A DNA stretch of 64,000 nt from contig JARLIK010000002.1 of the NCBI GenBank assembly GCA_031291755.1, forward strand, positions 1 through 64,000, written 5' to 3'. Positions within the stretch are counted from its first letter, which is position 1, and the number at the start of each line of letters is the position of its first letter. The notes under the pieces were generated by a model. That model did no database searches. It had not been told where the DNA came from and saw only the letters and a program-made list of their open reading frames with translations. The position numbers and the translations under genes are program-made. The DNA comes from Acidocella sp. (GTDB taxonomy: Bacteria > Pseudomonadota > Alphaproteobacteria > Acetobacterales > Acetobacteraceae). Below are positions 19,059 to 29,449 of this stretch, piece after piece.

Positions 19059-19451
19059 TCAGTGCAGGAGTGTTGCCACCGCCTGGGCCGTATATTTTGC
19101 ATTCAGGAACAGCAGCCCCAGTTTTACGGTCTTGTTGGCGATCACGCAGAGCACCGCGTCGCTGCCAGCATGCACGATGAGGATATGCCCATGCGAGCCG
19201 CTGACCAGCACCTGTTCCAACTGGCCACAGGCCAGTTCGGCAGCGGTACGATCACCCAATGAGAGCATGGCTGCCACCATGGCCGCAACACGGTCCTCAT
19301 CCATTGCGCCCGGTAAGGCCGAGGCCAGGATCAACCCATCAGTCGAAATGAGCGCCGAAGCCTCGATACTGGCGGAGCCGTTGTTAAGGTCTGTTAGCAC
19401 GGTTTTTATTTCGTTTTCACGCAAGGCTGCCTCCCCTAAGCGAGCTATCAA
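19059..19451 (-). CDS. Roadblock/LC7-domain protein
   Basis: This 130-residue protein fits the Roadblock/LC7 (MglB-like) fold. It has ASIEASALISTDGLILASALP, the central LGDRTAAELACGQLEQVLV, and the final strand ILIVHAGSDAVLCVIANKTVKLGLL. Bacterial Roadblock proteins often regulate small GTPases, but no MglA-type GTPase gene is in this window. It is the first gene of the minus-strand set with SCP2-like and PhnD-like genes, and is divergent from the 444-residue protein across a 248 bp AT-rich region. Confidence 0.8.
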   Translation of the reverse strand: MIARLGEAALRENEIKTVLTDLNNGSASIEASALISTDGLILASALPGAMDEDRVAAMVAAMLSLGDRTAAELACGQLEQVLVSGSHGHILIVHAGSDAVLCVIANKTVKLGLLFLNAKYTAQAVATLLH

Positions 19452-19520
19452 CTTAGGATTAGAATGTTTTTACATTTTCGCAATAGGATTATCGTAACTT
19501 ACGTCAATTGCTTAACTATC

Positions 19521-19563
19521 TGCACAAGGCATAAGCTTCGCAAAACTCACTTCAGCTTGTGCA
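19521..19563. repeat. Inverted repeat in the divergent promoter region of the Roadblock cluster
   Basis: TGCACAAG at 19521-19528 and CTTGTGCA at 19556-19563 form 8 bp arms 27 bp apart. CGTCAATTG also occurs twice nearby. The region is AT-rich and separates two divergent genes, so operator function is possible. Nothing else was recognised in this gap. Confidence 0.35.
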
Positions 19564-19699
19564 AATTTTGAGCGTAATTCAAGGAAATTATTCAAATCGT
19601 CAATTGTTGCAGCGATATGATTTTTCGCGCGTATCTGGACAGATCTAACGTTAAGGTCAATGATATCGTTACGGGGTTAAAAGCTTGAAGGATGCTCCC

Positions 19700-21034
19700 A
19701 TGATCACACCACAGCGGGACAATGCCACTGGCATCGTGACGATTGATAATGAACCCGTTATCTTTCACTGCAATCATTATAACCGGGTTCTACAGTTGGT
19801 GGTGGAAGATTGCCACTACATCAAGCGAGAGCCGATCCTTATCAATTCCGCTGCAGAAGTCAGCTTCCGCCAAATGCGAGCGCATTTTGACGCCAACCCG
19901 GGCATGAACCGTGCAGCATGCCTTGCCTATGCGGAAGAATTTTACCGGTTTTGCGGATTTGGAAATTTGCCGATTGCCGCTATTCCGCCGTTGCCGCCCG
20001 AGGGGGTAGTTATCGAGGAGGCATTCTCTCATTACGGCTGCGCCCTGCGCCTGAATTATGGCAAACGCCGCTGGGCCGGCGATTATTTCGATCTAGGATT
20101 TGCCGTCGGTGTGCTTGCCGCGGTGGATGGCATCGCCGTCACCGGACAGATAGATCAGGCGCAGTCAATTTCCATGGGGGCCCACAACAGCCGCTTTCAC
20201 ATTGCTCCTGCCACCGAGGGGCGATTCCTGCTTGATACCCCGCCGATCGTGCCGGTGACGCTGCCACCGCGCGCGGATCAGGTGCCGGTCCGCACGGTTG
20301 GCCTGCATATCGATGAATCGGCGATCATCGCGGCGGTCGGCACGTTGCCGCTGGCGGGTGATGAAAACGGTATGATCCCGGCATTTGGCGTGTTCCTCAC
20401 CCGCCATTATGCCGATTATTATAACCTCGTTTCGTTCCGTTATGAGCGGGCGCTGGCCGAGGCTCTGAAAACCCATAAATATCTCAGCGATGTTTTATGG
20501 TTCGAATACCCCGCGCTGTTTTATTACAAGGATAAATTCAGCCATCTCAAGGGCATGGAACTGGCCAGCACGCTGTTGATCGAAGCCGGCCATATCTGCG
20601 GCTTCAACACCATGGGCGGGATCATGCGTTCGGACCCCTGGTATCAGCTGATCGTGCCGCAATTGCGCACCAAGGAAGATTGGATATCGGGGGTGGTCGC
20701 CTGCATCAACGCGCTGGGGTGGGGTGTGTGGCGCATTCATGAGATTATCCCTAACGAACGGCTGGTGCTGCGGGCCTGGCACCCTTACGAATCTCTCGGC
20801 CATCTGCGGCTGTTCGGTAAAGCCGACCATCCGATTGATTACTTGCTCACCGGCATCGGCGGCTCATTGATGAATTTGCTTTACAGCGCCGATATCACCA
20901 CCAAGCCGGACCTCACACTGGATTTTTATTATAAGGTCAACCGTTCGAAATCGGGCTTCTGGGGCCGCCAGACCGCCTGCGTGGCGATGGGCGATGCCTA
21001 TTCGGAAGTGGTGGTTGAACGCAACGTTTTGTAG
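19700..21034 (+). CDS. Conserved-looking protein of unknown function, internally duplicated
   Basis: I do not recognise this 444-residue protein. It appears to be two related halves. Each half has a helical segment, a region like VVIEEAFSHYGCALRL or LVLRAWHPYESLG, then a Gly-rich helix and a closing strand (SMGAHNSRFHI, AMGDAYSEVVVE). That architecture vaguely recalls V4R/haem-NO-binding-type ligand domains, but I would not assign it. ATG 19700 is preferred because AAGGA lies 7 nt upstream; the track TTG at 19685 is 15 nt earlier. There is no signal peptide and no membrane segment. It faces the Roadblock gene and ends at a strong terminator. Confidence 0.8.
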   Translation: MITPQRDNATGIVTIDNEPVIFHCNHYNRVLQLVVEDCHYIKREPILINSAAEVSFRQMRAHFDANPGMNRAACLAYAEEFYRFCGFGNLPIAAIPPLPPEGVVIEEAFSHYGCALRLNYGKRRWAGDYFDLGFAVGVLAAVDGIAVTGQIDQAQSISMGAHNSRFHIAPATEGRFLLDTPPIVPVTLPPRADQVPVRTVGLHIDESAIIAAVGTLPLAGDENGMIPAFGVFLTRHYADYYNLVSFRYERALAEALKTHKYLSDVLWFEYPALFYYKDKFSHLKGMELASTLLIEAGHICGFNTMGGIMRSDPWYQLIVPQLRTKEDWISGVVACINALGWGVWRIHEIIPNERLVLRAWHPYESLGHLRLFGKADHPIDYLLTGIGGSLMNLLYSADITTKPDLTLDFYYKVNRSKSGFWGRQTACVAMGDAYSEVVVERNVL

Positions 21035-21037
21035 GCA

Positions 21038-21067
21038 CTAAAAGGGGGCCTTTAAGCCCCCTTTTAG
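21038..21067. terminator. Bidirectional intrinsic terminator
   Basis: A perfect 12-bp stem (CTAAAAGGGGGC / GCCCCCTTTTAG) with a 6-nt loop, T-rich on both sides, sits between the convergent 444-aa gene and enolase. It can end transcription in both directions. Confidence 0.9.
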
Positions 21068-21068
21068 T

Positions 21069-22588
<1,520 letters not shown>

Positions 22589-23698
22589 TTACTTCCTAAA
22601 CCGCATCGGGTTGATGGCCGGGATGATAACCCCGGCAGGTCCTGGGTCGCGGTTGGCGACCATGGCGGCGGTGAGTTGACCGGCGGCGGGGGCGGTTTGG
22701 ATGCCGTAGCCGCCTTGGCCGACGCACCAGAAGAAGCCGGGGGCGGCGGTGTCGAACCCGAAGGCGAGGTTGCGGTCGGCGGAGAAGGTGCGAAGACCGG
22801 CCCAGGAATGTTCGACGCGGCGGACTTCGATGGCAAGGGCCTGTTGCATGCGGTCGATACCGATGGCGACGTCGAGTTCGTCGGGTTGCACATCATGCGG
22901 GTGCATCGGGGTTTCGTCGCAGGGGGTGACCATCAGCTTGGAACGGGCTTCCGGGCGGATGTACCAACTGTGGTCGGCGGCCTGCATGAGGGGCCAGGCG
23001 GCGACATCATAGGGGGTTGGGTCGATGATGGCGGCGGTGCGGCGGCAGGGGACGAGGCCGATGGGGGGCAGGCCGGCGATTTGCGCGACCTCATCGCCCC
23101 AGGCGCCGGCGGCGTTGACCACGATGGGGGCGGTGACGGTGGTGCCGCCGGTGGTTTCCACGTGCCAGTTGCCGGATTGGCGGGTGATTTTACCGGCGCG
23201 GCTGCGAAGCATGAGCTGGCCGCCGTTCTGGCGGGCGCGGCGCAGGTAGCCTTGGTGGAGGGCGGCGACATCCATGTCGAACGAGGTGTCTTCAAATCCG
23301 GCACGGACAGCGTAGCCCTCGATATAGGCGGGGACCTTTGATTTCACTTCTGAGAGCGGGATTTCGGTGATGCCGAGGTCCTGGCCGATCAAGGCGTCGA
23401 GGAACGGGGTTTGGTCTTCCGGGGCGAGATAGATGATCTGGCGGGGCGTGCCGAGCGGGACGGGCGAGATATCGGGCGGCGGGTTAAGGTAGAAATCGCG
23501 CGAAAGGCCGGTGAGTATGCGGACTTCGTGTGGGCCGTAATTATGGATCCATATGGCAGCCGAGCGGCCGGTGGTGTGGTAGCCGGCTTGTTCCTCGGCT
23601 TCCACCAGGCCGACTTTGTGGGTGGTGCTCAGCGCCGCGGCGGTGGTGGCGCCGACCATGCCGGCACCGATGATCAGCACGTCAAAATGAGTGGGCAT
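22589..23698 (-). CDS. FAD-dependent oxidoreductase (D-amino-acid oxidase/glycine oxidase type)
   Basis: This DAO-fold flavoenzyme probably oxidises an amino or hydroxy acid. It has the FAD motif VLIIGAGMVGATTAAAL, the second flavin contact GRSAAIWIHNYG, VVNAAGAWGDEVA, and near the end GFFWCVGQGGYGIQTAPAAG. The start at 23698 overlaps the stop of the upstream alpha/beta hydrolase (TAATG). At 369 residues it has the usual length. The track ORF starting at 23905 would run inside the hydrolase gene. Substrate is unknown. The palindromic repeat cluster begins right after its stop. Confidence 0.88.
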   Translation of the reverse strand: MPTHFDVLIIGAGMVGATTAAALSTTHKVGLVEAEEQAGYHTTGRSAAIWIHNYGPHEVRILTGLSRDFYLNPPPDISPVPLGTPRQIIYLAPEDQTPFLDALIGQDLGITEIPLSEVKSKVPAYIEGYAVRAGFEDTSFDMDVAALHQGYLRRARQNGGQLMLRSRAGKITRQSGNWHVETTGGTTVTAPIVVNAAGAWGDEVAQIAGLPPIGLVPCRRTAAIIDPTPYDVAAWPLMQAADHSWYIRPEARSKLMVTPCDETPMHPHDVQPDELDVAIGIDRMQQALAIEVRRVEHSWAGLRTFSADRNLAFGFDTAAPGFFWCVGQGGYGIQTAPAAGQLTAAMVANRDPGPAGVIIPAINPMRFRK

Positions 23699-24456
23699 TA
23701 CAGCAAAAACTCCTGCAAGGCGGCGATGACGGCCTGGGGCTGGTCGGCATGCAGCCAGTGGGCGGCGTTTTCGATGGTTTTGATGGTGGCGTGAGGAAAC
23801 AGCGCCATGATTTTCTCCTGCGAGGCGGCCCGCACATAATCCGAGTTGCCGCCGCGCAGGAACAGCGCCGGGTTGGGGAAGGCAGCGCCGGGCGGTTCTT
23901 GCCATTTCAGCATTTCCGGCATGGCAGCACGGATTTCGTTCAAGCCCACCCGCCAGCGCGGCTGCCCGCCCAGGATGAGGTTATTGAGCAGGAAGGCGCG
24001 GTAGGTGGCGTCCGGGATGGCGGCGGCCAGTGCGGCGTCAGCGGCGCTGCGGGTGAGTGATGGGGTGAGCGGTAGTTGCTGCATGGCGGCGGCGTAAGCG
24101 TCGTAACCATGCTGGTAGGTGACGGGTGCGATGTCCATCACCACCAGTTTGTTGACCAGCGTGGGATCGGCGAGGGCGACATGCATGGCGATTTTGCCGC
24201 CCATCGAGTGGCCCACCAGTGCGGCAGCGGTGATTCCGAGGGCGGCAATGGTCTCGGCCACATCATGCGCCATGATTGGGTAGCTCATCGCGGCGTTATG
24301 CGGGCTATCGCCATGGTTGCGTAAATCCAGCGAGATGACCCTGGCATGCGGAGCCAGGCCGCGCGCGATCACGCCAAGATTTTTAGCGGTGCCGAACAGC
24401 CCGTGCAGCAAAATAACGGACGGGCCGGCACCCTGTTCGATGGAGTTGAGAATCAT
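23698..24456 (-). CDS. Alpha/beta-fold hydrolase (YbfF-like esterase)
   Basis: This soluble alpha/beta hydrolase has the nucleophile elbow VGHSMGGKIAM (catalytic Ser), an acid in the region FLRGGNSDYV and the late His in ENAAHWLHADQP. Its pattern is close to YbfF-type esterases acting on short acyl esters or thioesters. The length of 252 residues is usual. It overlaps the oxidoreductase start by one base, so they form a two-gene operon. A methyltransferase gene is divergent with a 19 bp gap. Confidence 0.9.
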   Translation of the reverse strand: MILNSIEQGAGPSVILLHGLFGTAKNLGVIARGLAPHARVISLDLRNHGDSPHNAAMSYPIMAHDVAETIAALGITAAALVGHSMGGKIAMHVALADPTLVNKLVVMDIAPVTYQHGYDAYAAAMQQLPLTPSLTRSAADAALAAAIPDATYRAFLLNNLILGGQPRWRVGLNEIRAAMPEMLKWQEPPGAAFPNPALFLRGGNSDYVRAASQEKIMALFPHATIKTIENAAHWLHADQPQAVIAALQEFLL

Positions 24457-24475
24457 TTGGCCGTAACATCGGCGT

Positions 24476-25021
24476 ATGAATCAAAATGCTCAAGACCTTG
24501 CGAAATTTATCTCCCGCCAGCAGCAAAAGCGGCATCTGGCGGCGGTGTGGGCTGAACTGGCGGGGGTGCGTGCTGGTATGATCGTGCTCGATATCGGCAG
24601 TGGCCCTGGTGTGCTGGCTGAGGAATATGCCAAGATTGTTGGCCAGGGCGGGCTCGTTTATGCGCTGGACCCAAAAATCGCGCCGTCCTCGATGCCTGAT
24701 AATCTGGTGTTTCTGCGGCAGGATGCAGCGCATCCGATAAATTTACCCGCCCCGCCGGATGTGATTTTCGTCACGGATGTTTTGCATCACGCGCCGGACC
24801 CGGCGGCGATACTGGCGAATTTGCGCGAGGTTTGCGGTCCCCCAACGCGGGTGCTGATCGCGGAATATGACCCGGCGCAGCCTGGGCTGGTGGGGGCAAA
24901 ACAAGGCCGGCGAATGGCCAGGCAGGCCTTATTGTCGCTGCTGGATGCAGCGGGATTCAGCCATGGCGGGGTGTTTGGCACCGCCGATGAACATTATGCG
25001 GTCGTCGCGGCGCGTCCATGA
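24476..25021 (+). CDS. Class I SAM-dependent methyltransferase
   Basis: This is a UbiE-type methyltransferase fold: VLDIGSGPGVLAEEYAK is the SAM-binding motif I and VIFVTDVLHHAPDPAAI the motif-II region. The 181 residues make a minimal domain, and no substrate is evident. The stop overlaps the start of the O-antigen-ligase-like gene (ATGA), beginning a plus-strand run with 26256 and 27239. Confidence 0.9.
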   Translation: MNQNAQDLAKFISRQQQKRHLAAVWAELAGVRAGMIVLDIGSGPGVLAEEYAKIVGQGGLVYALDPKIAPSSMPDNLVFLRQDAAHPINLPAPPDVIFVTDVLHHAPDPAAILANLREVCGPPTRVLIAEYDPAQPGLVGAKQGRRMARQALLSLLDAAGFSHGGVFGTADEHYAVVAARP

Positions 25022-26259
25022 ATTTTTGGGCGGCGGCGTTCGCCGCATTGGGACTCGCCTGCGCTTTCGGTGCCGCTTTGCGGTTGCCGGTGCTGGCGGT
25101 GGTGCTGTGGGTGCTGTTTTTGGAAACCTCGCCCGATATCTGGCTGACCGGGTTGATCGGCGGGTACGAGACTATTATCGGCGCCATGAAAGGCATCGGG
25201 ATGGCGTTGGCGCTGGCTTTGGCGCTGCGCGGCGGGGTGAAGCCGGACCGCTATAATCCGGGCTTTGCGTTCGGGGCGATGTTCATCACCGGGCTGGCGC
25301 ATGGGCTGTATCCGGGGCTGACGCTGCTTTCGAGTTTGCGGTCCTTGGTGGGGTCGGCGGCGCCGTTTGCATTTGGGTTTATCAAACCGCCGCTGGCCTG
25401 GAGCCGGGCGGTGATCCGCACCGTGATCGTAGCGCCATTTTGCACCTTGCTGTTTGGCGCGGCGCTGCAGCTGGCGGGGGTGCATGCGATGTATGACCTC
25501 GAACAGGGGGCGCTGCGGCTGGGGGCCTCGGGCGAGCCAGCGTTTCTGGCGGGGTTTGCCTTGATCGGCATCTATGCCGGGCTGGTGGAGCTTTCGGCGG
25601 GTGTACGGCGGGTTGAAATGATGTGGTTGCTGGTGAATTTTGCCATTTTATTCGCAACCGGCGCCCGGGTGCCGCTGGTGCTGGCGGTGCTGGTGATGTT
25701 CAGCGCGGTTTTGCAGCCCTCTTCACCGTTTACCGCCATGGGTAAAATCATGTTTCTGGCCGCCTTTGGCGCATTGGCCAGTCTGGCGTTGATATTTGCC
25801 AATGCGCTCTCCTTCATCAGGGTGTTTGACTTGGTGCAGCTTGGCGAGGCGGGCAACCTCTCACACCGCGATCTGGTCTGGCCATATTTCGAGACCGCCA
25901 TCGCTAATTCACCTTGGGTCGGCTGGGGGATGGGGGCTGGCAAATTCGTGCTGCCGGTGACTTCGGTGTTGAGCGCCAGCATCGGCACCAATGCCGCGCA
26001 TAATGAATATTTGCGGATTGGCGCGGAAGGCGGGTTTATCGGGCTGGCTTTGCTGGTGGTTTTCATCGGCCTTTGGGCGTGGCGCGGCAGCCGGTTTTTA
26101 CCCCCCGCGCAACGTGGTTTATTGCGACTGATTTGCATTGCTTTTGCACTTCATGCAGCAACAGATAATGTTTTAATTGCAACAACAAGCAGCATTTTCT
26201 TCGTTTGGGTCAGCGCCCTCTTCGCAACGCGATTACAAGCGCCTAAAGGGGAGGCATGA
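25018..26259 (+). CDS. O-antigen ligase/polymerase-like membrane protein
   Basis: This 413-residue membrane protein has about ten or more hydrophobic segments and the Wzy/WaaL-type signature AHNEYLRIGAEGGFIGLAL near residue 325. Such proteins join or polymerise glycans on the periplasmic side. Neither a WaaL nor a polymerase role can be decided from sequence alone. Both ends overlap neighbours (start in the methyltransferase stop, stop over the beta-propeller start). Confidence 0.83.
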   Translation: MNFWAAAFAALGLACAFGAALRLPVLAVVLWVLFLETSPDIWLTGLIGGYETIIGAMKGIGMALALALALRGGVKPDRYNPGFAFGAMFITGLAHGLYPGLTLLSSLRSLVGSAAPFAFGFIKPPLAWSRAVIRTVIVAPFCTLLFGAALQLAGVHAMYDLEQGALRLGASGEPAFLAGFALIGIYAGLVELSAGVRRVEMMWLLVNFAILFATGARVPLVLAVLVMFSAVLQPSSPFTAMGKIMFLAAFGALASLALIFANALSFIRVFDLVQLGEAGNLSHRDLVWPYFETAIANSPWVGWGMGAGKFVLPVTSVLSASIGTNAAHNEYLRIGAEGGFIGLALLVVFIGLWAWRGSRFLPPAQRGLLRLICIAFALHAATDNVLIATTSSIFFVWVSALFATRLQAPKGEA

Positions 26260-27236
26260 TCCTCCGCCGCAGCTTCCTTTCGCTCCCGCTTCTTGGCCTC
26301 ACCCCAGCCTTTGCCGACGCCGATGCACCACCGCCGCTTGCCATGGTGATGAATTCCGGTGAGGCGACGGTGAGTGTCATCGATATGACCACCCGCCAGG
26401 TGATCAAAACTCTGCCCACCTATCGCGAGCCTAGCCATTGGGTGCTGACCCCTGACCGCAGCAAACTTTATATCTGCGACGCCAGCGGCAACGCTTTGTT
26501 TATTGTCGACCCGATTACTGCCGAGCCGCTGGGCCACATGACCATCGCGGACCCGTATCAGCTTGGCTACACGCCGAACCAGAAATATCTCGTCGTCAAT
26601 GCGTTGCGCATTAATCATGTTGATATTTATGATGGCGTGACCTTGAAACTTGTGAAGCGCTTCTCGCCCGGCAAAATGCCCAGCCATCTGGATTTCTCAC
26701 CGGACAGCAAATGGAGTTTTCATTCTCTGCAAGGCAGCGATGAGCTGGTGTCGTACGACCTGACGAACATGACCACCCGCTGGAAGGTGAAAATCGGCTC
26801 CACGCCGGCCGGCGTGCTGTGGCATGAAGGCAAAATTCTGGTGTGCATCATGGGCGCCAACGGCATCATCGAAATGGACCCGATGAGCGGTGAAATTCTG
26901 CGCCATGTGGCGACCGGCGAAGGGGCGCATAATATCTTCATCACCGAGGATAAATCGACGATTTATGTCTCCAACCGGGTCGGCAGCACGCTGACCGCAC
27001 TTGACCCCGCCACCCTGACCGTGCGCCGCAATTACAGCATTCCCGGCGGGCCGGATGATCTGGGCGAGGCGCCTGACGGCAAATTATGGATTGCGCTGCG
27101 TTTTGCTGAAGCGGTGGCGGTGCTTGACCCGGTGAGCGGGGATTTCACCAAGATTGATGTCGGCCGCTCTCCGCATGGCATTTTCCTTAACACCGAAATG
27201 CGCAAAGCCGGTAAGCTGACAGCGGAGACACTGTAA
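26256..27236 (+). CDS. Exported YVTN beta-propeller protein (YncE-like)
   Basis: This protein of 326 residues has a signal peptide (MILRRSFLSLPLLGLTPAFA). It then shows repeated blades with patterns like VSVIDMTTRQVIKTLP, LFIVDPITAEPLGHM, VDIYDGVTLKLVKRF and VSNRVGSTLTALDPATL. The YVTN/YncE family folds as a seven-blade propeller and usually binds partners or DNA. The function here is unknown. It sits between the O-antigen-ligase-like and sterol-desaturase-like genes. Confidence 0.85.
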   Translation: MILRRSFLSLPLLGLTPAFADADAPPPLAMVMNSGEATVSVIDMTTRQVIKTLPTYREPSHWVLTPDRSKLYICDASGNALFIVDPITAEPLGHMTIADPYQLGYTPNQKYLVVNALRINHVDIYDGVTLKLVKRFSPGKMPSHLDFSPDSKWSFHSLQGSDELVSYDLTNMTTRWKVKIGSTPAGVLWHEGKILVCIMGANGIIEMDPMSGEILRHVATGEGAHNIFITEDKSTIYVSNRVGSTLTALDPATLTVRRNYSIPGGPDDLGEAPDGKLWIALRFAEAVAVLDPVSGDFTKIDVGRSPHGIFLNTEMRKAGKLTAETL

Positions 27237-27238
27237 AA

Positions 27239-28183
27239 ATGTTCATCGACCGCTTCTTCAGCATCATCGCCGGCGATATCGACCAGTGGCTGATTTTGCC
27301 AGTGCTGTATCAGTTTGGGTGGATGGAGTGGGAAGAACTCTCATTCGATTGGGCGTTGATCTGCGTTTACGGCATGTTCGCGGTCATCGTCACTTACGCG
27401 GTGTGCTGGCCGCTGGAGGCGCTGTTTCCGGTGGAGCGCTGGGCCTCGCGCAAGGCGGTGGGGGTGGATGTGCTCTACACCATTCTCAACCGGGTGGGCG
27501 TTATACCCATTGTCAGCTTTTTGCTGTTCTACCAGTTGCAGGTGGTGTTTACCGGAACATTGGTGGACTGGGGGTTTGTGCCGCCGGATTTGGAAATGTG
27601 GATACCGGCCTTATTCGGGCACCCGGTGATTACGTTTTTCATCTACGCGCTGATCCTGGATTTTGCCGATTATTGGCGGCACCGCCTCAGCCATACCTTC
27701 CGGGCCTGGTATGCGCTGCACGCGCTGCACCATGCCCAGCGGCAGATGAGTTTCTGGTCTGATGACCGCAATCATATCCTCGATGACCTGATCTCGTTCG
27801 TCTGGTTCTTCGTGATTGGCCTCGCCATCGGCATTCCGCCGCTGCAATTCCCGCTGCTGATTTTGCTGCTGCGCTTCATTGAGAGCCTCTCGCACGCCAA
27901 TATCCGCCTCTCCTTCGGCTGGCTGGGCGAACGGTTGCTGGTCTCGCCTCGCTTTCATAGGCTGCACCACGCGCTGAAGGCCGCCGGCAGGCAATCCTGC
28001 AACTATGGTGGGGTATTCCCTTATTGGGACATGATGTTCGGTACGGCTGACTTCTCAGATTTGTATCTGCCCACCGGCGATGCGCGGGCGCCTGAGGCCC
28101 TGGCGACCGGCGGCTACCTGGCCCAGCAATGGACCGGGGCGAAGATGTTCCTCACCGCCCTTGGCAGAGGCTTCGCGGGCTAA
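27239..28183 (+). CDS. Sterol desaturase/fatty-acid-hydroxylase family protein
   Basis: This membrane di-iron oxygenase of 314 residues carries histidine boxes HRLSH, HALHHAQ and HRLHHAL with several transmembrane helices before them. It is longer than, and clearly different from, the 196-residue relative at 11627. It follows the propeller gene by 2 bp, which suggests joint function on a membrane lipid or isoprenoid. Its substrate is unknown. Confidence 0.87.
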   Translation: MFIDRFFSIIAGDIDQWLILPVLYQFGWMEWEELSFDWALICVYGMFAVIVTYAVCWPLEALFPVERWASRKAVGVDVLYTILNRVGVIPIVSFLLFYQLQVVFTGTLVDWGFVPPDLEMWIPALFGHPVITFFIYALILDFADYWRHRLSHTFRAWYALHALHHAQRQMSFWSDDRNHILDDLISFVWFFVIGLAIGIPPLQFPLLILLLRFIESLSHANIRLSFGWLGERLLVSPRFHRLHHALKAAGRQSCNYGGVFPYWDMMFGTADFSDLYLPTGDARAPEALATGGYLAQQWTGAKMFLTALGRGFAG

Positions 28184-28197
28184 TACAAGCCTCGTTC

Positions 28198-29424
28198 ATG
28201 AGCAAAGACATCAAAAAAGTCGTGTTGGCCTACTCGGGCGGGCTCGATACCTCCGTCATTCTGCGTTGGCTGCAGAATACCTATAACTGCGAAGTCGTGA
28301 CCTTCACGGCGGATTTGGGCCAGGGCGAGGAGCTGGAGCCGGCCCGCAAGAAGGCCGAGATGTTCGGCATCCGCCAAATTTTCATCGAGGATTTGCGCGA
28401 GACCTTCGTGAAGGATTTCGTCTTCCCGATGTTCCGGGCCAATGCGCTGTATGAGGGCCAGTATCTGCTGGGTACCTCGATCGCCCGGCCGTTGATCGCC
28501 CAGCGGCAGATTGAGATTGCCGAGATGGTGGGGGCCGATGCCGTAGCGCACGGTGCGACCGGCAAGGGTAACGACCAGGTGCGGTTTGAGCTGGGTTATT
28601 ACGCGCTGAACCCGAATATTAAGGTGATCGCGCCGTGGCGGGAGTGGGAACTGACCTCGCGCACCAAGCTGCTGGAATATGCCGAGGCGCACCAGATACC
28701 CGTGACCAAGGATAAACGCGGCGAGGCGCCGTTCTCAGTGGATGCGAATTTGCTGCATTCATCATCCGAGGGCAAAATTCTGGAAGACCCCGCGCTGGAG
28801 CCGGAAGAAATTGTTTACCAGCGCACCATTTCGCCGGAAGCGGCACCGGATAAAGCCACCATCATCAGCGTGGAGTTTTATCAGGGTGATGCGGTGGGGA
28901 TTAATGGCGAGTCACTCTCACCGGCCACCATTCTCACCAAACTGAACGAGTACGGCAAAGCCAACGGCATTGGCCGGTTGGATTTGGTGGAAAACCGCTT
29001 CGTGGGCATGAAGTCCCGCGGCGTGTACGAAACCCCAGGCGGCACGATTTTGCTGGCAGCACATCGTGGAATTGAGAGCATTACGCTGGACCGTGAAGCT
29101 GGGCATTTGAAGGACAGCATCATGCCCCGCTATGCGGAGCTGATTTATAACGGCTTCTGGTTCTCGCCCGAGCGACGGATGCTGCAGGCGCTGATCGATA
29201 CCAGCCAGCACTCGGTGACGGGTACCGTGCGGTTGAAACTGTATAAGGGCAACGTGACGGTGATTGGGCGGGAAAGCCCGCACTCGCTGTATTCAACCCG
29301 GATGGTGACGTTTGAGGATGATGCCGGTGCCTATAACCAGCAGGACGCGGCAGGGTTTATTAAATTGAACTCGCTGCGGCTACGGCTAGGTGCGGCGATC
29401 GGGCGGCGCGGCGGGAGTCTGTAG
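28198..29424 (+). CDS. argG: Argininosuccinate synthase
   Basis: ArgG condenses citrulline and aspartate with ATP in arginine synthesis. The N-terminal P-loop-like [16 protein letters not shown] and the later [21 protein letters not shown] are diagnostic. The true start is ATG 28198 (408 aa); the track start at 28129 lies in the sterol-desaturase-like gene. There is a 14 bp gap with only a poor ribosome site. Confidence 0.97.
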   Translation: MSKDIKKVVLAYSGGLDTSVILRWLQNTYNCEVVTFTADLGQGEELEPARKKAEMFGIRQIFIEDLRETFVKDFVFPMFRANALYEGQYLLGTSIARPLIAQRQIEIAEMVGADAVAHGATGKGNDQVRFELGYYALNPNIKVIAPWREWELTSRTKLLEYAEAHQIPVTKDKRGEAPFSVDANLLHSSSEGKILEDPALEPEEIVYQRTISPEAAPDKATIISVEFYQGDAVGINGESLSPATILTKLNEYGKANGIGRLDLVENRFVGMKSRGVYETPGGTILLAAHRGIESITLDREAGHLKDSIMPRYAELIYNGFWFSPERRMLQALIDTSQHSVTGTVRLKLYKGNVTVIGRESPHSLYSTRMVTFEDDAGAYNQQDAAGFIKLNSLRLRLGAAIGRRGGSL

Positions 29425-29449
29425 GACCCCCGCCGGAGGCAGCTGTCGT

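Noticed and set aside
22676-23341. 221-aa Gly-rich plus-strand ORF
   Set aside because: It is the reverse reading of the DAO-type oxidoreductase and shows only codon-bias composition.
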